A stretch of 38,596 nucleotides of DNA from Burkholderiales bacterium (lineage in GTDB: Bacteria > Pseudomonadota > Gammaproteobacteria > Burkholderiales > Burkholderiaceae_C): the NCBI GenBank assembly GCA_018971105.1, contig JAGWVB010000007.1, positions 1 through 38,596 of the forward strand, written 5' to 3'. Below the pieces are notes generated by a model. That model did no database searches, had not been told where the DNA came from, and saw only the letters and a list, made by a program, of their open reading frames with translations. Below, in pieces: positions 17,347 to 29,433 of this stretch (positions are counted from its first letter, which is position 1; each line of letters opens with the position of its first letter). The translations under genes were made by a program, and so were the position numbers.

Positions 17347-17370
17347 GCATCAATCGTTCGTATCCATGCA
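17347..17370 (+). promoter_or_regulatory. Candidate LysR operator, copy 2 (regulator side)
   Basis: It lies 55 bp upstream of the lysR start codon. It matches the operon-side site at 11807-11830 in 19 of 24 bases, including GCATCAATC at the left and TGCA at the right. Here the outer bases also form an inverted pair, TGCAT (17346-17350) and ATGCA (17366-17370). It is consistent with autoregulation. Confidence 0.55.
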
Positions 17371-17412
17371 AGTGCGCGACCGCCGCCGTCGAGCCCCGGG
17401 CGCGGCCGGCCA

Positions 17413-17877
17413 TCAGGCGGGCTTGACGGCCGCAGCGCGATCCTCGAGCGCGACGGCGCCGGTCTCCAGCATCGACTTGAGGTTGGAAATGATCATGGGC
17501 CAGCCGCCCGAGACCGCCCGGATGAGCTTCGATGGTTCGCGTTCGATGGTGTGGGTGATGGAGAGCTTCATGGCGCTTCCGGCAGATTCCATTTCCATCG
17601 TGCAGAGCGAATCGCCCTCGGCCTTGAGCTCGGGATTGTCCTGGTGCTGCCAGCGTATGACGAGGCGCCGCGGCGGCTCGGACTCGATGATCTCGCCGGC
17701 ATCGCAGACGCTGCCGTCGGCGCGGACCATCTTCCAGGGCGACCCGGCCGTCCATGCGCTTTCGCAATGCATGCCGAACCAGTACTGCCGCATGAACGCC
17801 TTGTCGGTCAATGCCGACCAGAGTTTTTCGGGCGTCGTGCGGATATACGTGACGTAGACAAAAGCGGACTTAGTCAT
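17413..17877 (-). CDS. SRPBCC/AHSA1-domain protein
   Basis: A 154-residue START-like protein of the AHSA1 type. The N-terminal strand and helix read FVYVTYIRTTPEKLWSALTDKAFMRQYWFG, followed by EIIESEPPRRLVIRWQHQ and a C-terminal helix beginning GWPMIISNLKSMLE. The fold makes a hydrophobic cavity; members bind lipids or other ligands, but function is rarely known. It follows the ArsR gene on the same strand with an 8-bp overlap, the very common ArsR-AHSA1 pairing in which the regulator represses both. The ArsR C-terminus and this N-terminus share bases 17870-17877. Confidence 0.87.
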   Translation of the reverse strand: MTKSAFVYVTYIRTTPEKLWSALTDKAFMRQYWFGMHCESAWTAGSPWKMVRADGSVCDAGEIIESEPPRRLVIRWQHQDNPELKAEGDSLCTMEMESAGSAMKLSITHTIEREPSKLIRAVSGGWPMIISNLKSMLETGAVALEDRAAAVKPA

Positions 17878-18205
17878 CAGGGTTCTCCAGTCGTCGTTTC
17901 AGTTTGTCGAGCGCCTTCAGGCGCGGCCTTTCGAACTTCGCGATCCAGCGCTCGTAGAGGTCCTGCAGCGGCACAGGATTGAGGAAATGCATCTTTTCGC
18001 GCCCACGCCAGACGACCGCGACGAGGTTGGCTGCCTCGAGCAAGCCCAGGTGCTGCGTCACGCCCTGCCGCGTCATGTCCAGGTGCTCGCACAGTTCGCT
18101 CAGCGTGCGGCCATCGTGGGCGTGCAACAGATCCAGCAGCCGGCGTCGACTGGGATCGGCAAGCGCCTTGAACAGCAGGTCGGGATCGTCTGCGGGGTCG
18201 GTCAT
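17870..18205 (-). CDS. ArsR-family winged-helix regulator
   Basis: A 111-residue winged-helix repressor: FKALADPSRRRLLDLLHAHDG, then TLSELCEHLDMTRQGVTQHLGLLEAANLV as recognition helix, and the wing VVWRGREKMHFLN. It lacks the CxC metal motif of classical ArsR/SmtB sensors, so it likely belongs to the non-metal branch paired with AHSA1 proteins. It starts at the ATG at 18205, behind a near-consensus promoter carrying two inverted repeats (18216-18235 and 18255-18269), and is probably autoregulated. It overlaps the downstream AHSA1 gene. Confidence 0.9.
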   Translation of the reverse strand: MTDPADDPDLLFKALADPSRRRLLDLLHAHDGRTLSELCEHLDMTRQGVTQHLGLLEAANLVAVVWRGREKMHFLNPVPLQDLYERWIAKFERPRLKALDKLKRRLENPDD

Positions 18206-18215
18206 CGCTCGTCAT

Positions 18216-18269
18216 ATGCAAGTGATCAGTTGCATGAACTATAGGCAACTATTTACTTGCATGTCAAGT
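18216..18269 (-). promoter_or_regulatory. Promoter and paired operators of the arsR-AHSA1 operon
   Basis: On the minus strand, TTGACA (18267-18262) is separated by 18 bp from TATAGT (18243-18238), a near-consensus sigma70 promoter. ACTTG-CATGT-CAAGT (18255-18269) covers the -35 box. The inverted repeat ATGCAA-8 bp-TTGCAT (18216-18235) lies at the expected transcription start, 11 bp from the start codon. Two dimer sites bracketing the promoter fit tight self-repression by the ArsR protein. Confidence 0.75.
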
Positions 18270-18484
18270 CCCGCGCGAATTCGGCGAGCGGCCGGCCACG
18301 CGCCATCCGGGTTTCGGGTCCGGCAGCCGCTTGGCGACCGGCCGACCCAGCGGACGATCGCCTGGGTGCCCGCGGCGCAGCGCGGGCGCGGCGCCGATGT
18401 CCGTTGCCGCCGGGCCCGCGCATCTGCATCGAGGTGCGGTAATGTGCCGCCCTCGATGCCGCCGCTGCGGTGCAGGAGATCGCC

Positions 18485-18841
18485 ATGGAATTCGTTCTGA
18501 CATTTCATCAGCCCGCCGAGGTCTACGAGACCAATGCCGACCCGGTGCGGGGGGCCGCGCCGATGCAGGCCTGGCGCCAGTACATGGACGCGATGCAGGC
18601 CGCGGGCGTGCTGCGCGGCGGCAATCGCCTCGACGCCTTCGGCGCCACCAGCGTGCGCGTGCGCGACGGCCGGCGCCAGGTCCAGGACGGGCCCTACGCC
18701 GAAACCAAGGACCTGCTCGGCGGCTATGTCGTCGTCGAGGTGCCGTCGCTCGACGAAGCGCTCAAATGGGCCGAACGCAGCCCCAGCTCGGCGGTCGGCA
18801 GCACCGAGGTCTGGCCGGTGATGACGATGGCGCCGCGGTGA
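18485..18841 (+). CDS. YciI/DGPF-domain protein
   Basis: A 118-residue protein of the YCII-related (DGPF) family. The diagnostic segment is QVQDGPYAETKDLLGGYVVVEV, preceded by a helix AWRQYMDAMQAAGVL and ended by WAERSPSSAVGSTEVWPV. These are small ferredoxin-like dimers with unknown chemistry. They are the established genomic partners of ECF42-type sigma factors, whose regulon in Streptomyces includes the DGPF genes themselves. The ATG at 18485 follows AGGAGA. The stop overlaps the GTG of the sigma gene (GTGA), so both are translated together. Confidence 0.9.
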   Translation: MEFVLTFHQPAEVYETNADPVRGAAPMQAWRQYMDAMQAAGVLRGGNRLDAFGATSVRVRDGRRQVQDGPYAETKDLLGGYVVVEVPSLDEALKWAERSPSSAVGSTEVWPVMTMAPR

Positions 18842-20055
18842 CGGCGGCGCGCGCGGCGGCGGACGCCGCGCGTCACAGCTACGGCCGGCTGCTGTCGTGG
18901 CTGGCCTGGCAATGGCGCGACATCGCCGCGGCCGAGGACGCGCTGGCGGAGGCCTTCGCGCAGGCACTGACGCGCTGGCCCCTGGACGGCGTGCCCACGG
19001 CGCCCGACGCCTGGCTGCTGACGACGGCGCGCCGCCGCCTGCTGATCGCGGCGCGGCGCCAACGCCTCGCCGACGATCCGACGCTCACCGTGCTCTGGCC
19101 TTGCGAGCAGGACGCCCAACCCGAGGCGCTGGCGATCCCGGACCATCGCCTGCGGCTGATGCTCGTCTGCGCGCATCCGGCGATCGATGCCGGGGTGCGC
19201 AGCGCATTGATGCTGCAGACCGTCCTCGGCCTGGATGCGGCGAGCATCGCCAGCGCCTTCCTCGTCAAGCCCGAGGCCATGACCAAGCGGCTGGTGCGGG
19301 CGAAGCGCAAGATCAAGACGGCCGGCATCCGCTTCGAGGAACCCGAGCCGGCCGACTGGCCGGCGCGGCTGGACGCCGTGCTCGAGGCGATCTACGCCGC
19401 CTACACGCTGCACTGGGGCCATGCCGAGGAAGCGACGGGACGGCAATTGGCCGACGAGGCGATCTACCTCGCGCGATTGACGAGTTCGCTGCGGCCCGGC
19501 GAGCCCGAGGCGCTGGGGCTGACCGCGCTGCTGTCGTACGCGCAGGCACGCCGGCCGGCGCAGCGCGATGCGCGGGGCGGTTTCATTCCGTTGGACGAGC
19601 AGGACACCCAGCGGTGGGACGGCGACCTGTGGGCCCAGGCCGATGCCCTGCTGGCGGCGGCCGCCGCGCGCGGTCGGCCCGGCCCCTACCAGCTCGAAGC
19701 GGCAATCCAGGCCGCGCATATGGAAGGCCTGAGGAGCCATGCCGTCCCCTGGGCCGACCTGCAGCGGCTCTACGAAGGCCTGCAGGCGCTTTCGCCGACG
19801 CTGGGCGCGGCGATCGGCCATGCCATCGCCGTCGCCCACGCGGCCGACGACCCGCAAGCGGGTCTGCGCCTGCTCGACGCCCTCGAGGCGAGCCGCGTCG
19901 CCGACCATGCCCCCTGGTGGGCCGCCCGCGCGCGCCTGCTGGCCTGGGCCGGGTTCGGCGAGGCCGCGGCGCAGGCCTACCGGCGCGCCGGTGCCTTGAC
20001 GGGCGATCCGGCGGTACGCGAGTGGCTGATCGGAAAGCTGGAAGCGCTCGGTTGA
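18838..20055 (+). CDS. ECF42-type RNA polymerase sigma factor
   Basis: A 405-residue sigma factor much longer than ordinary ECFs. The first ~170 residues hold the sigma2 region (LLSWLAWQWRDIAAAEDALAEAFAQAL, PDAWLLTTARRRLLIAARRQ) and sigma4 (LMLQTVLGLDAASIASAFLVKPEAMTKRLVRAKRKIK). The remaining ~230 residues are the helical, TPR-like C-terminal extension (YAAYTLHWGHAEE, LGLTALLSYAQARRPAQRDARG, GPYQLEAAIQAAH) typical of ECF42, which controls activity in place of an anti-sigma factor. It starts with GTG overlapping the YciI stop. No anti-sigma gene is nearby, in line with the family. Signal and regulon are unknown. Confidence 0.9.
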   Translation: MTAARAAADAARHSYGRLLSWLAWQWRDIAAAEDALAEAFAQALTRWPLDGVPTAPDAWLLTTARRRLLIAARRQRLADDPTLTVLWPCEQDAQPEALAIPDHRLRLMLVCAHPAIDAGVRSALMLQTVLGLDAASIASAFLVKPEAMTKRLVRAKRKIKTAGIRFEEPEPADWPARLDAVLEAIYAAYTLHWGHAEEATGRQLADEAIYLARLTSSLRPGEPEALGLTALLSYAQARRPAQRDARGGFIPLDEQDTQRWDGDLWAQADALLAAAAARGRPGPYQLEAAIQAAHMEGLRSHAVPWADLQRLYEGLQALSPTLGAAIGHAIAVAHAADDPQAGLRLLDALEASRVADHAPWWAARARLLAWAGFGEAAAQAYRRAGALTGDPAVREWLIGKLEALG

Positions 20056-20090
20056 CAGCGATCGGGACCGCCGTTCACGGGCCGACCGCC

Positions 20091-20144
20091 CTCATGCCAC
20101 TCGATCGTCCATGGCCGGTCGCCGCTCAGAGGCGAACGGGCCCA
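20091..20144 (+). repeat. Direct repeat flanking the benzoate cluster, left copy
   Basis: This segment aligns with 33577-33632 in the same orientation with roughly 47 matches over 57 columns, including an unbroken run ATGGCCGGTCGCCGCT. On the minus strand both copies read as the peptide PLSGDRPxTIEW, so the repeat may derive from a former gene end. The copies lie 0.2-0.8 kb outside the thiolase and benzoate-CoA ligase genes, bracketing the whole box module. Confidence 0.75.
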
Positions 20145-20178
20145 TCCAGGGCCGGCGCGATCGGGCGTCAGTTCATAG

Positions 20179-20208
20179 ATGTCCACAAAATATCCGAAAT
20201 TTGGACAT
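20179..20208. repeat. ParD-type operator remnant
   Basis: An inverted repeat with 7-bp arms, ATGTCCA and TGGACAT, separated by 16 bp. It matches the operator of the intact parDE pair (34557-34586) at 25 of 30 positions. Read on the minus strand it keeps a -10-like TATTTT, but the -35 (TTGACG at the other copy) is degraded to CTCGAT, and no parD gene follows. It is probably the leftover of a deleted or recombined toxin-antitoxin promoter. Confidence 0.65.
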
Positions 20209-20358
20209 GGATCGAGAACATCCTCCGGCCCTCGCCCCTGCTCGGCGGGTGCCGGGCGGGCGTTCTGATTCCCTCGGGGACAGCGGGATCGGTTGTTGTG
20301 CAGGCACCGATCCCGAGTCCGGACTTTGTGGCGAGCTTGCGTCGTTCGAGCGCGGTGG

Positions 20359-21561
<1,203 letters not shown>

Positions 21562-21591
21562 GGTCGATTCTTCTCCCGGGATCCCGCTTGA

Positions 21592-22413
21592 TCAAACAGC
21601 CGCATCGAAGCGCGGCGCGCGTCGCTGGCTCAGCGCGGCGTACCCTGCGCGGGCGTCGGCGCCGCCGAATCCGATGATCTCCAGCGCCAGCGAATGCTCG
21701 AACGCCGGCCAGGCCGCGCGCAGCCAGTGGTTCAACGAGCGCTTCGTGAACGCCAGCGCGGTCGCGCTGCCCTGGGCCAGATGGAGCGCGATCTCGCGCG
21801 CCTTGGCCTGCAGCTCGTCATCGGGCACGGCCAGGCTCACGAGCCCGATGCGCTCGGCCTCGACACCGTCGATGGCGTTGCACATCAGCAGGTGGTACTT
21901 GGCCTTGGCCATGCCGCACAACAGCGGCCAGACGACCGCCGCGTGGTCGCCCGCCGCCACGCCCATCTTCGTGTGCCCGTCGATGATCCGGGCTCGATGG
22001 CCGGCGACCGAGACGTCGGCGAGCAGCGCGACCGCCGCTCCGGCGCCGACGGCGGCGCCATTGATCGCACTGACGATGGGCAGATCGCAATCGATCATGC
22101 CCTGCACGATGGCCCGGCCCTCGCGCATCACGCGCAGCCGGGCGGCTTCGCTGCCCAGCATCTCCTCGACGACTTCAGGCGTGCCGCCGGCGCAGAAGCC
22201 CTTGCCCACGCTGCGCACCAGGATCACGCGCACGCCCGCTTCGGCCTGCAGTCGCGGCCAGATCGTCGCGAGTTCGGCATGGCCGCGGGCATCGGTGTAG
22301 GGCATCGCGCCCTCGGGTCCGAAGATGACTTCGGCAATGCCATCGCTGCCGATGGCGACGCTCAGGCCGGTGCTCAATTCAATGGATTTCGTCGTCGCGA
22401 CATGCGTGGCCAA
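21592..22413 (-). CDS. Enoyl-CoA hydratase/isomerase family protein
   Basis: A 273-residue crotonase-fold protein. The oxyanion-hole region reads VRSVGKGFCAGGTPEVVEEML, then SAINGAAVGAGAAVALLADVSVAG, and HTKMGVAAGDHAAVVWPLL. The catalytic loop GAAVGAG lacks the usual glutamate pattern of classical hydratases, and GDHAA follows where many members have an acidic residue, so it may isomerise rather than hydrate. In the box route a delta-isomerase or hydratase is needed to bring 3,4-dehydroadipyl-CoA to 3-hydroxyadipyl-CoA, and this is one of two candidates in the operon. It overlaps the dehydrogenase stop by 35 bp and precedes the thiolase. Confidence 0.83.
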   Translation of the reverse strand: MATHVATTKSIELSTGLSVAIGSDGIAEVIFGPEGAMPYTDARGHAELATIWPRLQAEAGVRVILVRSVGKGFCAGGTPEVVEEMLGSEAARLRVMREGRAIVQGMIDCDLPIVSAINGAAVGAGAAVALLADVSVAGHRARIIDGHTKMGVAAGDHAAVVWPLLCGMAKAKYHLLMCNAIDGVEAERIGLVSLAVPDDELQAKAREIALHLAQGSATALAFTKRSLNHWLRAAWPAFEHSLALEIIGFGGADARAGYAALSQRRAPRFDAAV

Positions 22414-23941
22414 ATGAATGCTCCCAGATACCTGCCCTGCGCCTGAGCCAGGGACTGACGCGATAGCGCTCGCCGCGGTAGGCCGCGTCCAAGGCCTCGA
22501 CGACCGCGATCACGCCGGCGCCGCTCCATTGCGCCAGCCATTCGAAAGGCCCCGCCGGATAGTTGACGCCCAGCTTCATCGCCGCGTCGGCGCCCTCGGG
22601 CGTGCAGACGCCTTGCTGCACGGCGTCGGCGGCCTCGTTGATCAGCATCGCCACCGTGCGGGCGACGATGAGCCCCGGCGCGTCCTGCATGCGTTGCGGC
22701 GCGTACCCCAAGGCCTGCAGCCACGATGCGGCCGCGGCCTGCCAGGATGCGCTGGTTCCGGCATGGACGCTGTAGGCCAGCGGCGTTGCCGCGGCCACGG
22801 GCCGGCACAGCGGCAGATCGAACACCACGACATCGCTCAAGCCGCCGCGCCTGGCCACCTCATGCGCCGGCGTTCCGTCGCTCAGCATCAGGCGCGCGCC
22901 GTCGACCTCGATGCCGATCCAAGGGCTGTCCGGCGCAAGTTGCGCAAGCCCGCCCTGGGATTCGAGGATGCGCGATGCAGCCGACACGAGCGCCTGGGCG
23001 ACGGGCCCCGCGCCATGGACCGTGACGTTGCGCGCTGTCGGCACCGGGCCGCATGCGGACGGCGGCAGCGGCGGTGTGCCCTCGGGGTAGCCATAGAAGC
23101 CGCGGCCGCTCTTGCGCCCGAGCAGGCCGCCGTCGACCATCTCGCGCTGGATCAGCGACGGCACGTAGCGCTTGTCGCCGAAATTCGCCTCGAACACCGA
23201 ACGCGTGACGGCGAAATTGGTGTCATGGCCGATCAGGTCCATCAGCTCGCAAGGCCCCATGCGGAACCCCGCCGCGCGCAGGCAGGCGTCGAGCACCTGC
23301 GGCGTCGTCGCCTGTTCCTGCAACAGCGCCAGCGCCTCGGCGTAATAGGGCCGCGCAATGCGATTGACGATGAATCCGGGCGTGCTCCTGGCATGCACCG
23401 GCACCTTGCCCCATGACCGGGCGAGCTCGAATGCGCGGTCGGCGACATCCGGCGCGGTCAGCAGTCCGTGCACGACCTCGACGAGTTTCATCAGCGGCAC
23501 CGGATTGAAGAAATGCATGCCGACGACGCGCCCCGGATGCTCGAGTCCATTGGCGATGGCCGTCACGCTGATCGAACTCGTGTTGGTGCAGAGGATCGCG
23601 TCGGCAGACAGCAGGCTTTCCAGCGCGCGGAACAGGCTGCGCTTGGCGTCGAGGTTCTCGACGATGGCTTCGACGACGACGCCCGCCGCCGCCGCGGCGT
23701 CGAGCCTGGCTATCGGCTCGATGTTCGCGAGTGTCGCCGCGACGGTCTCGGCCGCGAGCTTGCCCTTGGCGACCAGACCGTCCAGCGTCGCACCGAGCTT
23801 GCGTTTGGCATCGCCCGCCGCGCCCTCGCGCAGGTCAAAGAGAAACACCGGATGACCGGCCTGCGCGGCGACCTGGGCGATGCCGGCGCCCATGATGCCG
23901 GCGCCGATGACGAGGACGGTGGTTTGATTCGTCGCTGTCAT
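22379..23941 (-). CDS. paaH: 3-hydroxyacyl-CoA dehydrogenase (3-hydroxyadipyl-CoA), PaaH-like
   Basis: A 520-residue NAD-dependent dehydrogenase. The Rossmann motif is VLVIGAGIMGAGIAQVAAQAG (G13-x-G15-xx-G18). HFFNPVPLMKLVEVV supplies the catalytic histidine and TPGFIVNRIARPYYAEALAL continues the domain. Two C-terminal dimerisation domains follow, the second around AYSVHAGTSASW to GVNYPAGPFEWLAQW; the doubled C-terminus is typical of the long PaaC/PaaH-type enzymes. It oxidises 3-hydroxyadipyl-CoA to 3-oxoadipyl-CoA. Its start codon overlaps the preceding hydratase stop (ATGA), and its tail overlaps the next hydratase start by 35 bp, indicating tight coupling. Confidence 0.9.
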   Translation of the reverse strand: MTATNQTTVLVIGAGIMGAGIAQVAAQAGHPVFLFDLREGAAGDAKRKLGATLDGLVAKGKLAAETVAATLANIEPIARLDAAAAAGVVVEAIVENLDAKRSLFRALESLLSADAILCTNTSSISVTAIANGLEHPGRVVGMHFFNPVPLMKLVEVVHGLLTAPDVADRAFELARSWGKVPVHARSTPGFIVNRIARPYYAEALALLQEQATTPQVLDACLRAAGFRMGPCELMDLIGHDTNFAVTRSVFEANFGDKRYVPSLIQREMVDGGLLGRKSGRGFYGYPEGTPPLPPSACGPVPTARNVTVHGAGPVAQALVSAASRILESQGGLAQLAPDSPWIGIEVDGARLMLSDGTPAHEVARRGGLSDVVVFDLPLCRPVAAATPLAYSVHAGTSASWQAAAASWLQALGYAPQRMQDAPGLIVARTVAMLINEAADAVQQGVCTPEGADAAMKLGVNYPAGPFEWLAQWSGAGVIAVVEALDAAYRGERYRVSPWLRRRAGIWEHSFGHACRDDEIH

Positions 23942-24723
23942 CGCGGTATCCAGGCGGCGGGGCGCTTGTCGAGGAAGGCATCGAATCCCTCGCGGGCCTC
24001 GGCCGTGCCGCGTACGCGGGCGATGGTCTGCGCCGTCAGTTCGATCACCTCCGGTGCGTTCGCGCCGACCTCGAGCGCAGCGAACAGCGCCTTGATCTCG
24101 CGCTGCGCGTTCGGTCCGCCGGCCAGCAGTTCGGCGACACGGGCATCGACGGCGGCGTCGAGCTGGTCGGCGGCAGCCACCTGATGCACGAGCCCCATTG
24201 CCAGCGCTTCGGCGGCGCCGATGCGCTCGGTCGTCAGCGCCAGTCGGCGTGCCTGCCGCTTGCCCACGGCATTCGTCACATAGGGTCCGATGACCGCGGG
24301 CAGGATGCCGAACTTCGCTTCGCTGACCGCAAAGCTGGCGTTGTCGGCAGCGACCGCGATGTCGCAGGCGCAGGTCAGTCCCACGCCGCCGCCCAGCGCC
24401 GCGCCCTGCACGCGCGCCACGGTGGGCTTGGCGCAGCGGTCGATGCGCGCCAGCATGGCGGCGAAGCGGCGCGCATCGGCGACATTCCATTCCAGCGTCG
24501 CCTGGCTGGCGCGCTGCATCCATTGCAGGTCGGCGCCGGCGCTGAAATGCCGGCCCTCGCCGGCCAGCACGATGACGCGCACCGAGGCATCGCCCTCGAG
24601 CGCTTCGAAGGCCTCGTCGAGCTCGGCGATCATCGCTTCGTCGAAGGCATTGAATACCGCGGGCCTGGCCATCGTGACCTGCGTCACCCCGGGGGCGCGC
24701 TGCGACAGTTTGAGCGTCTTCAT
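23938..24723 (-). CDS. Enoyl-CoA hydratase
   Basis: A 261-residue crotonase with classical features: RPAVFNAFDEAMIAELDEAF, VIVLAGEGRHFSAGADLQWM (oxyanion hole), VARVQGAALGGGVGLTCACDIAVAA, and FAVSEAKFGILPAVIGPYV with the catalytic glutamate. The HFSAGADLQWM form is closest to methylglutaconyl-CoA hydratase-like members. Here it most likely hydrates dehydroadipyl-CoA to 3-hydroxyadipyl-CoA after ring cleavage. Its ATG shares one base with the boxA stop (TGATG) and its stop overlaps the dehydrogenase start, so it is embedded in the box operon. Confidence 0.87.
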   Translation of the reverse strand: MKTLKLSQRAPGVTQVTMARPAVFNAFDEAMIAELDEAFEALEGDASVRVIVLAGEGRHFSAGADLQWMQRASQATLEWNVADARRFAAMLARIDRCAKPTVARVQGAALGGGVGLTCACDIAVAADNASFAVSEAKFGILPAVIGPYVTNAVGKRQARRLALTTERIGAAEALAMGLVHQVAAADQLDAAVDARVAELLAGGPNAQREIKALFAALEVGANAPEVIELTAQTIARVRGTAEAREGFDAFLDKRPAAWIPR

Positions 24724-26003
24724 CAATAAGTCTCGAGATGCAGTCGTCCCGCGCGCTTGAGCGCGGCACCGACGAGGTCCCAGTTCAGTCCCGCGGCTTC
24801 GGCGATCTCGCGCAGCGTGAGCACGACGCCTTCTTCCATCGCCTTGAGGCCGCAGACATAGAAATAGGCGTGCGGATCGGTCAGCAGCGGTGCGAGGTCG
24901 GCGCTGCGCTCGCGCATCAGGTCCTGCACGTAGCGCCTGGGCTGGCCGGGCGTGCGGCTGAAGGCGAAATGGATGTCGATGAAGTCCCTGGGCAGGTTCT
25001 GCAGCGGACCGAAATACGGCAGTTCCTGCTGCGTGCGGGCGCCGAAGAACAGCAGCAGCTTGCCGCCCTCGAACTTGCCCGAGGCGCGCAGCCGGCGCCG
25101 CCATTCGGTCATCGCGCGCATCGGCGCGCTGCCGGTGCCGGTGCAGATCATCACGATATGGCTCTTCGGGTGGTTGGGCATCAGGAAGCTGGTGCCGAAG
25201 GGCCCGATCACCTGCACCTTCTCGCCCACCTTCAGGTCGCACAGGTAGTTGCTGGCGACGCCGCGCACGGGGCGGCCCTGGTGGTCCTCGAGCACGCGCT
25301 TGATCGTCAGCGAGACATTGTTGTAGCCCGGGCGCTCGCCGTTGCGCGGGCTGGCGATCGAATACTGGCGCGCATGGTGCGGCCGGCCCGCGGCATCGGC
25401 GCCGGGCGGGACGATGCCGATCGACTGGCCCTCGAGCACCGGGAACGGCATCGCGCCGAAGTCGAGCACGAGGTGGTGGGTGTCGTACTCATGCCCGACC
25501 TCGGTCACCCGGACATTGCCGACCACGGTCGCGGTGATCGACTTCTCGGCTGCCCTGGGGCCGTAGAGGTTGGTGTAGGCATGCGCCGCCGACCAGGGTG
25601 GCAGCTTCGCGTTGTAGCGCCCGCTGTCGAATCCGGCCTGCCCGGCCGGGTCGGTCGCGACCGCCGGCGCCGCCACCGGCGCCGACTCGACGTCGGCCAC
25701 GGCGCCGGCCTCGGCCAGCTGCGTCGGCGTCAGCTCGGCCGGCAGCATGTCCCACAGCAGCTGGGCCTCGACGCTGTAGGCCTGCCGGCGCGGCATGCGG
25801 CGGTAGTTGTCGATGCTGCCGGTGGGGCAGGGCGAAATGCAGTCGTTGCACCAATTGCATTTCGCCGCATCGACGACGTAATTGCGCGCGTCGTGCGTGA
25901 TCGCGCCCGTCGGGCACATCGTCTCGCAGGTGTTGCAGCGGATGCAGATCTCGGGGTCGATCAAATGCTGCCGGATGAGCTCCGAAGCGACGCTTGCGTC
26001 CAT
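24723..26003 (-). CDS. boxA: Benzoyl-CoA epoxidase reductase subunit BoxA
   Basis: A 426-residue iron-sulfur flavoprotein. Residues 20-30 ([11 protein letters not shown]) and 49-59 ([11 protein letters not shown]) bind two 4Fe-4S clusters. A linker of ~80 residues leads to a ferredoxin-NADP reductase module: FAD site [23 protein letters not shown] site [14 protein letters not shown], and [13 protein letters not shown]. It takes electrons from NADPH and passes them to the di-iron subunit BoxB for epoxidation of benzoyl-CoA. The start at 26003 is 5 bp after the boxB stop. A frame continuing upstream of 26003 is a shadow inside boxB. Confidence 0.96.
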   Translation of the reverse strand: MDASVASELIRQHLIDPEICIRCNTCETMCPTGAITHDARNYVVDAAKCNWCNDCISPCPTGSIDNYRRMPRRQAYSVEAQLLWDMLPAELTPTQLAEAGAVADVESAPVAAPAVATDPAGQAGFDSGRYNAKLPPWSAAHAYTNLYGPRAAEKSITATVVGNVRVTEVGHEYDTHHLVLDFGAMPFPVLEGQSIGIVPPGADAAGRPHHARQYSIASPRNGERPGYNNVSLTIKRVLEDHQGRPVRGVASNYLCDLKVGEKVQVIGPFGTSFLMPNHPKSHIVMICTGTGSAPMRAMTEWRRRLRASGKFEGGKLLLFFGARTQQELPYFGPLQNLPRDFIDIHFAFSRTPGQPRRYVQDLMRERSADLAPLLTDPHAYFYVCGLKAMEEGVVLTLREIAEAAGLNWDLVGAALKRAGRLHLETY

Positions 26004-26008
26004 GGCCT

Positions 26009-27436
<1,428 letters not shown>

Positions 27437-27462
27437 TGGGCTGTGCTCCAGGAGGTGTTTGC

Positions 27463-29121
<1,659 letters not shown>

Positions 29122-29150
29122 GGGAGGCTCCTCAGAGGTGATGAAGCAAA

Positions 29151-29207
29151 GTGCATTGGATGAAAAACCGATGCACGAATCATAGTTCACTACACCAACC
29201 ATGACAA
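29151..29207 (-). promoter_or_regulatory. boxC promoter with operator-like inverted repeat
   Basis: On the minus strand TTGTCA (29207-29202) and TATGAT (29184-29179) are separated by exactly 17 bp, each one base from consensus. The expected start near 29172 falls inside an inverted repeat, GTGCAT (29151-29156) and ATGCAC (29171-29176). A repressor there would block initiation. In Azoarcus the BoxR repressor uses TGCA-containing operators, and the TGCA cores here suggest the same. Confidence 0.75.
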
Positions 29208-29236
29208 GCACTTTAATTCATCTCATCACCTATCGT

Positions 29237-29395
29237 TTACCCTGATAACGATAGCGCGCCGCGGACCAACCCGCGCAGCTCGTCGTAGGCCCCGTCCAGT
29301 CCCCGACCGCTGGTATCGAGCGCCAGATCGGCGTTCGAGTAGAAGGCCACACGCCAACGGGTGATTCTCATCCTCGTCGCCAGGCCCGCCTGCAT
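29237..29395 (-). pseudogene. Fragment resembling the C-terminus of BoxR (HTH/shikimate-kinase-like regulator)
   Basis: A 52-codon frame on the minus strand ends ...VAFYSNADLALDTSG, then an acidic helix (DGAYDELRGLVRGAL), then TAA. This closely resembles the C-terminal end of the shikimate-kinase-like, benzoyl-CoA-binding domain of BoxR, where an (F/Y)Y-x-x-AD-x-x-x-DTSG segment precedes the last helix. Nothing of the N-terminal HTH or the nucleotide-binding loop is present, and the upstream part does not look like BoxR. It lies between the two divergent box transcription units, a natural place for boxR. I read it as the residue of a deleted boxR; a chance match over ~35 residues is possible. 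Confidence 0.6.
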
Positions 29396-29433
29396 GCCCG
29401 ACTCGTGCTCGCCCGAGTCACCTTAGTCGATAC

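Larger units (their letters stand above)
20056..20358. other. Gene-free stretch with relic repeats
   Basis: No gene is supported between the sigma factor and the thiolase. The minus-strand frame through here is a shadow. The stretch contains copy 1 of a 54-bp repeat (20091-20144) and a ParD-type operator remnant (20179-20208). Both recur at 33577-33632 and 34557-34586 beyond the benzoate cluster. Confidence 0.65.
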
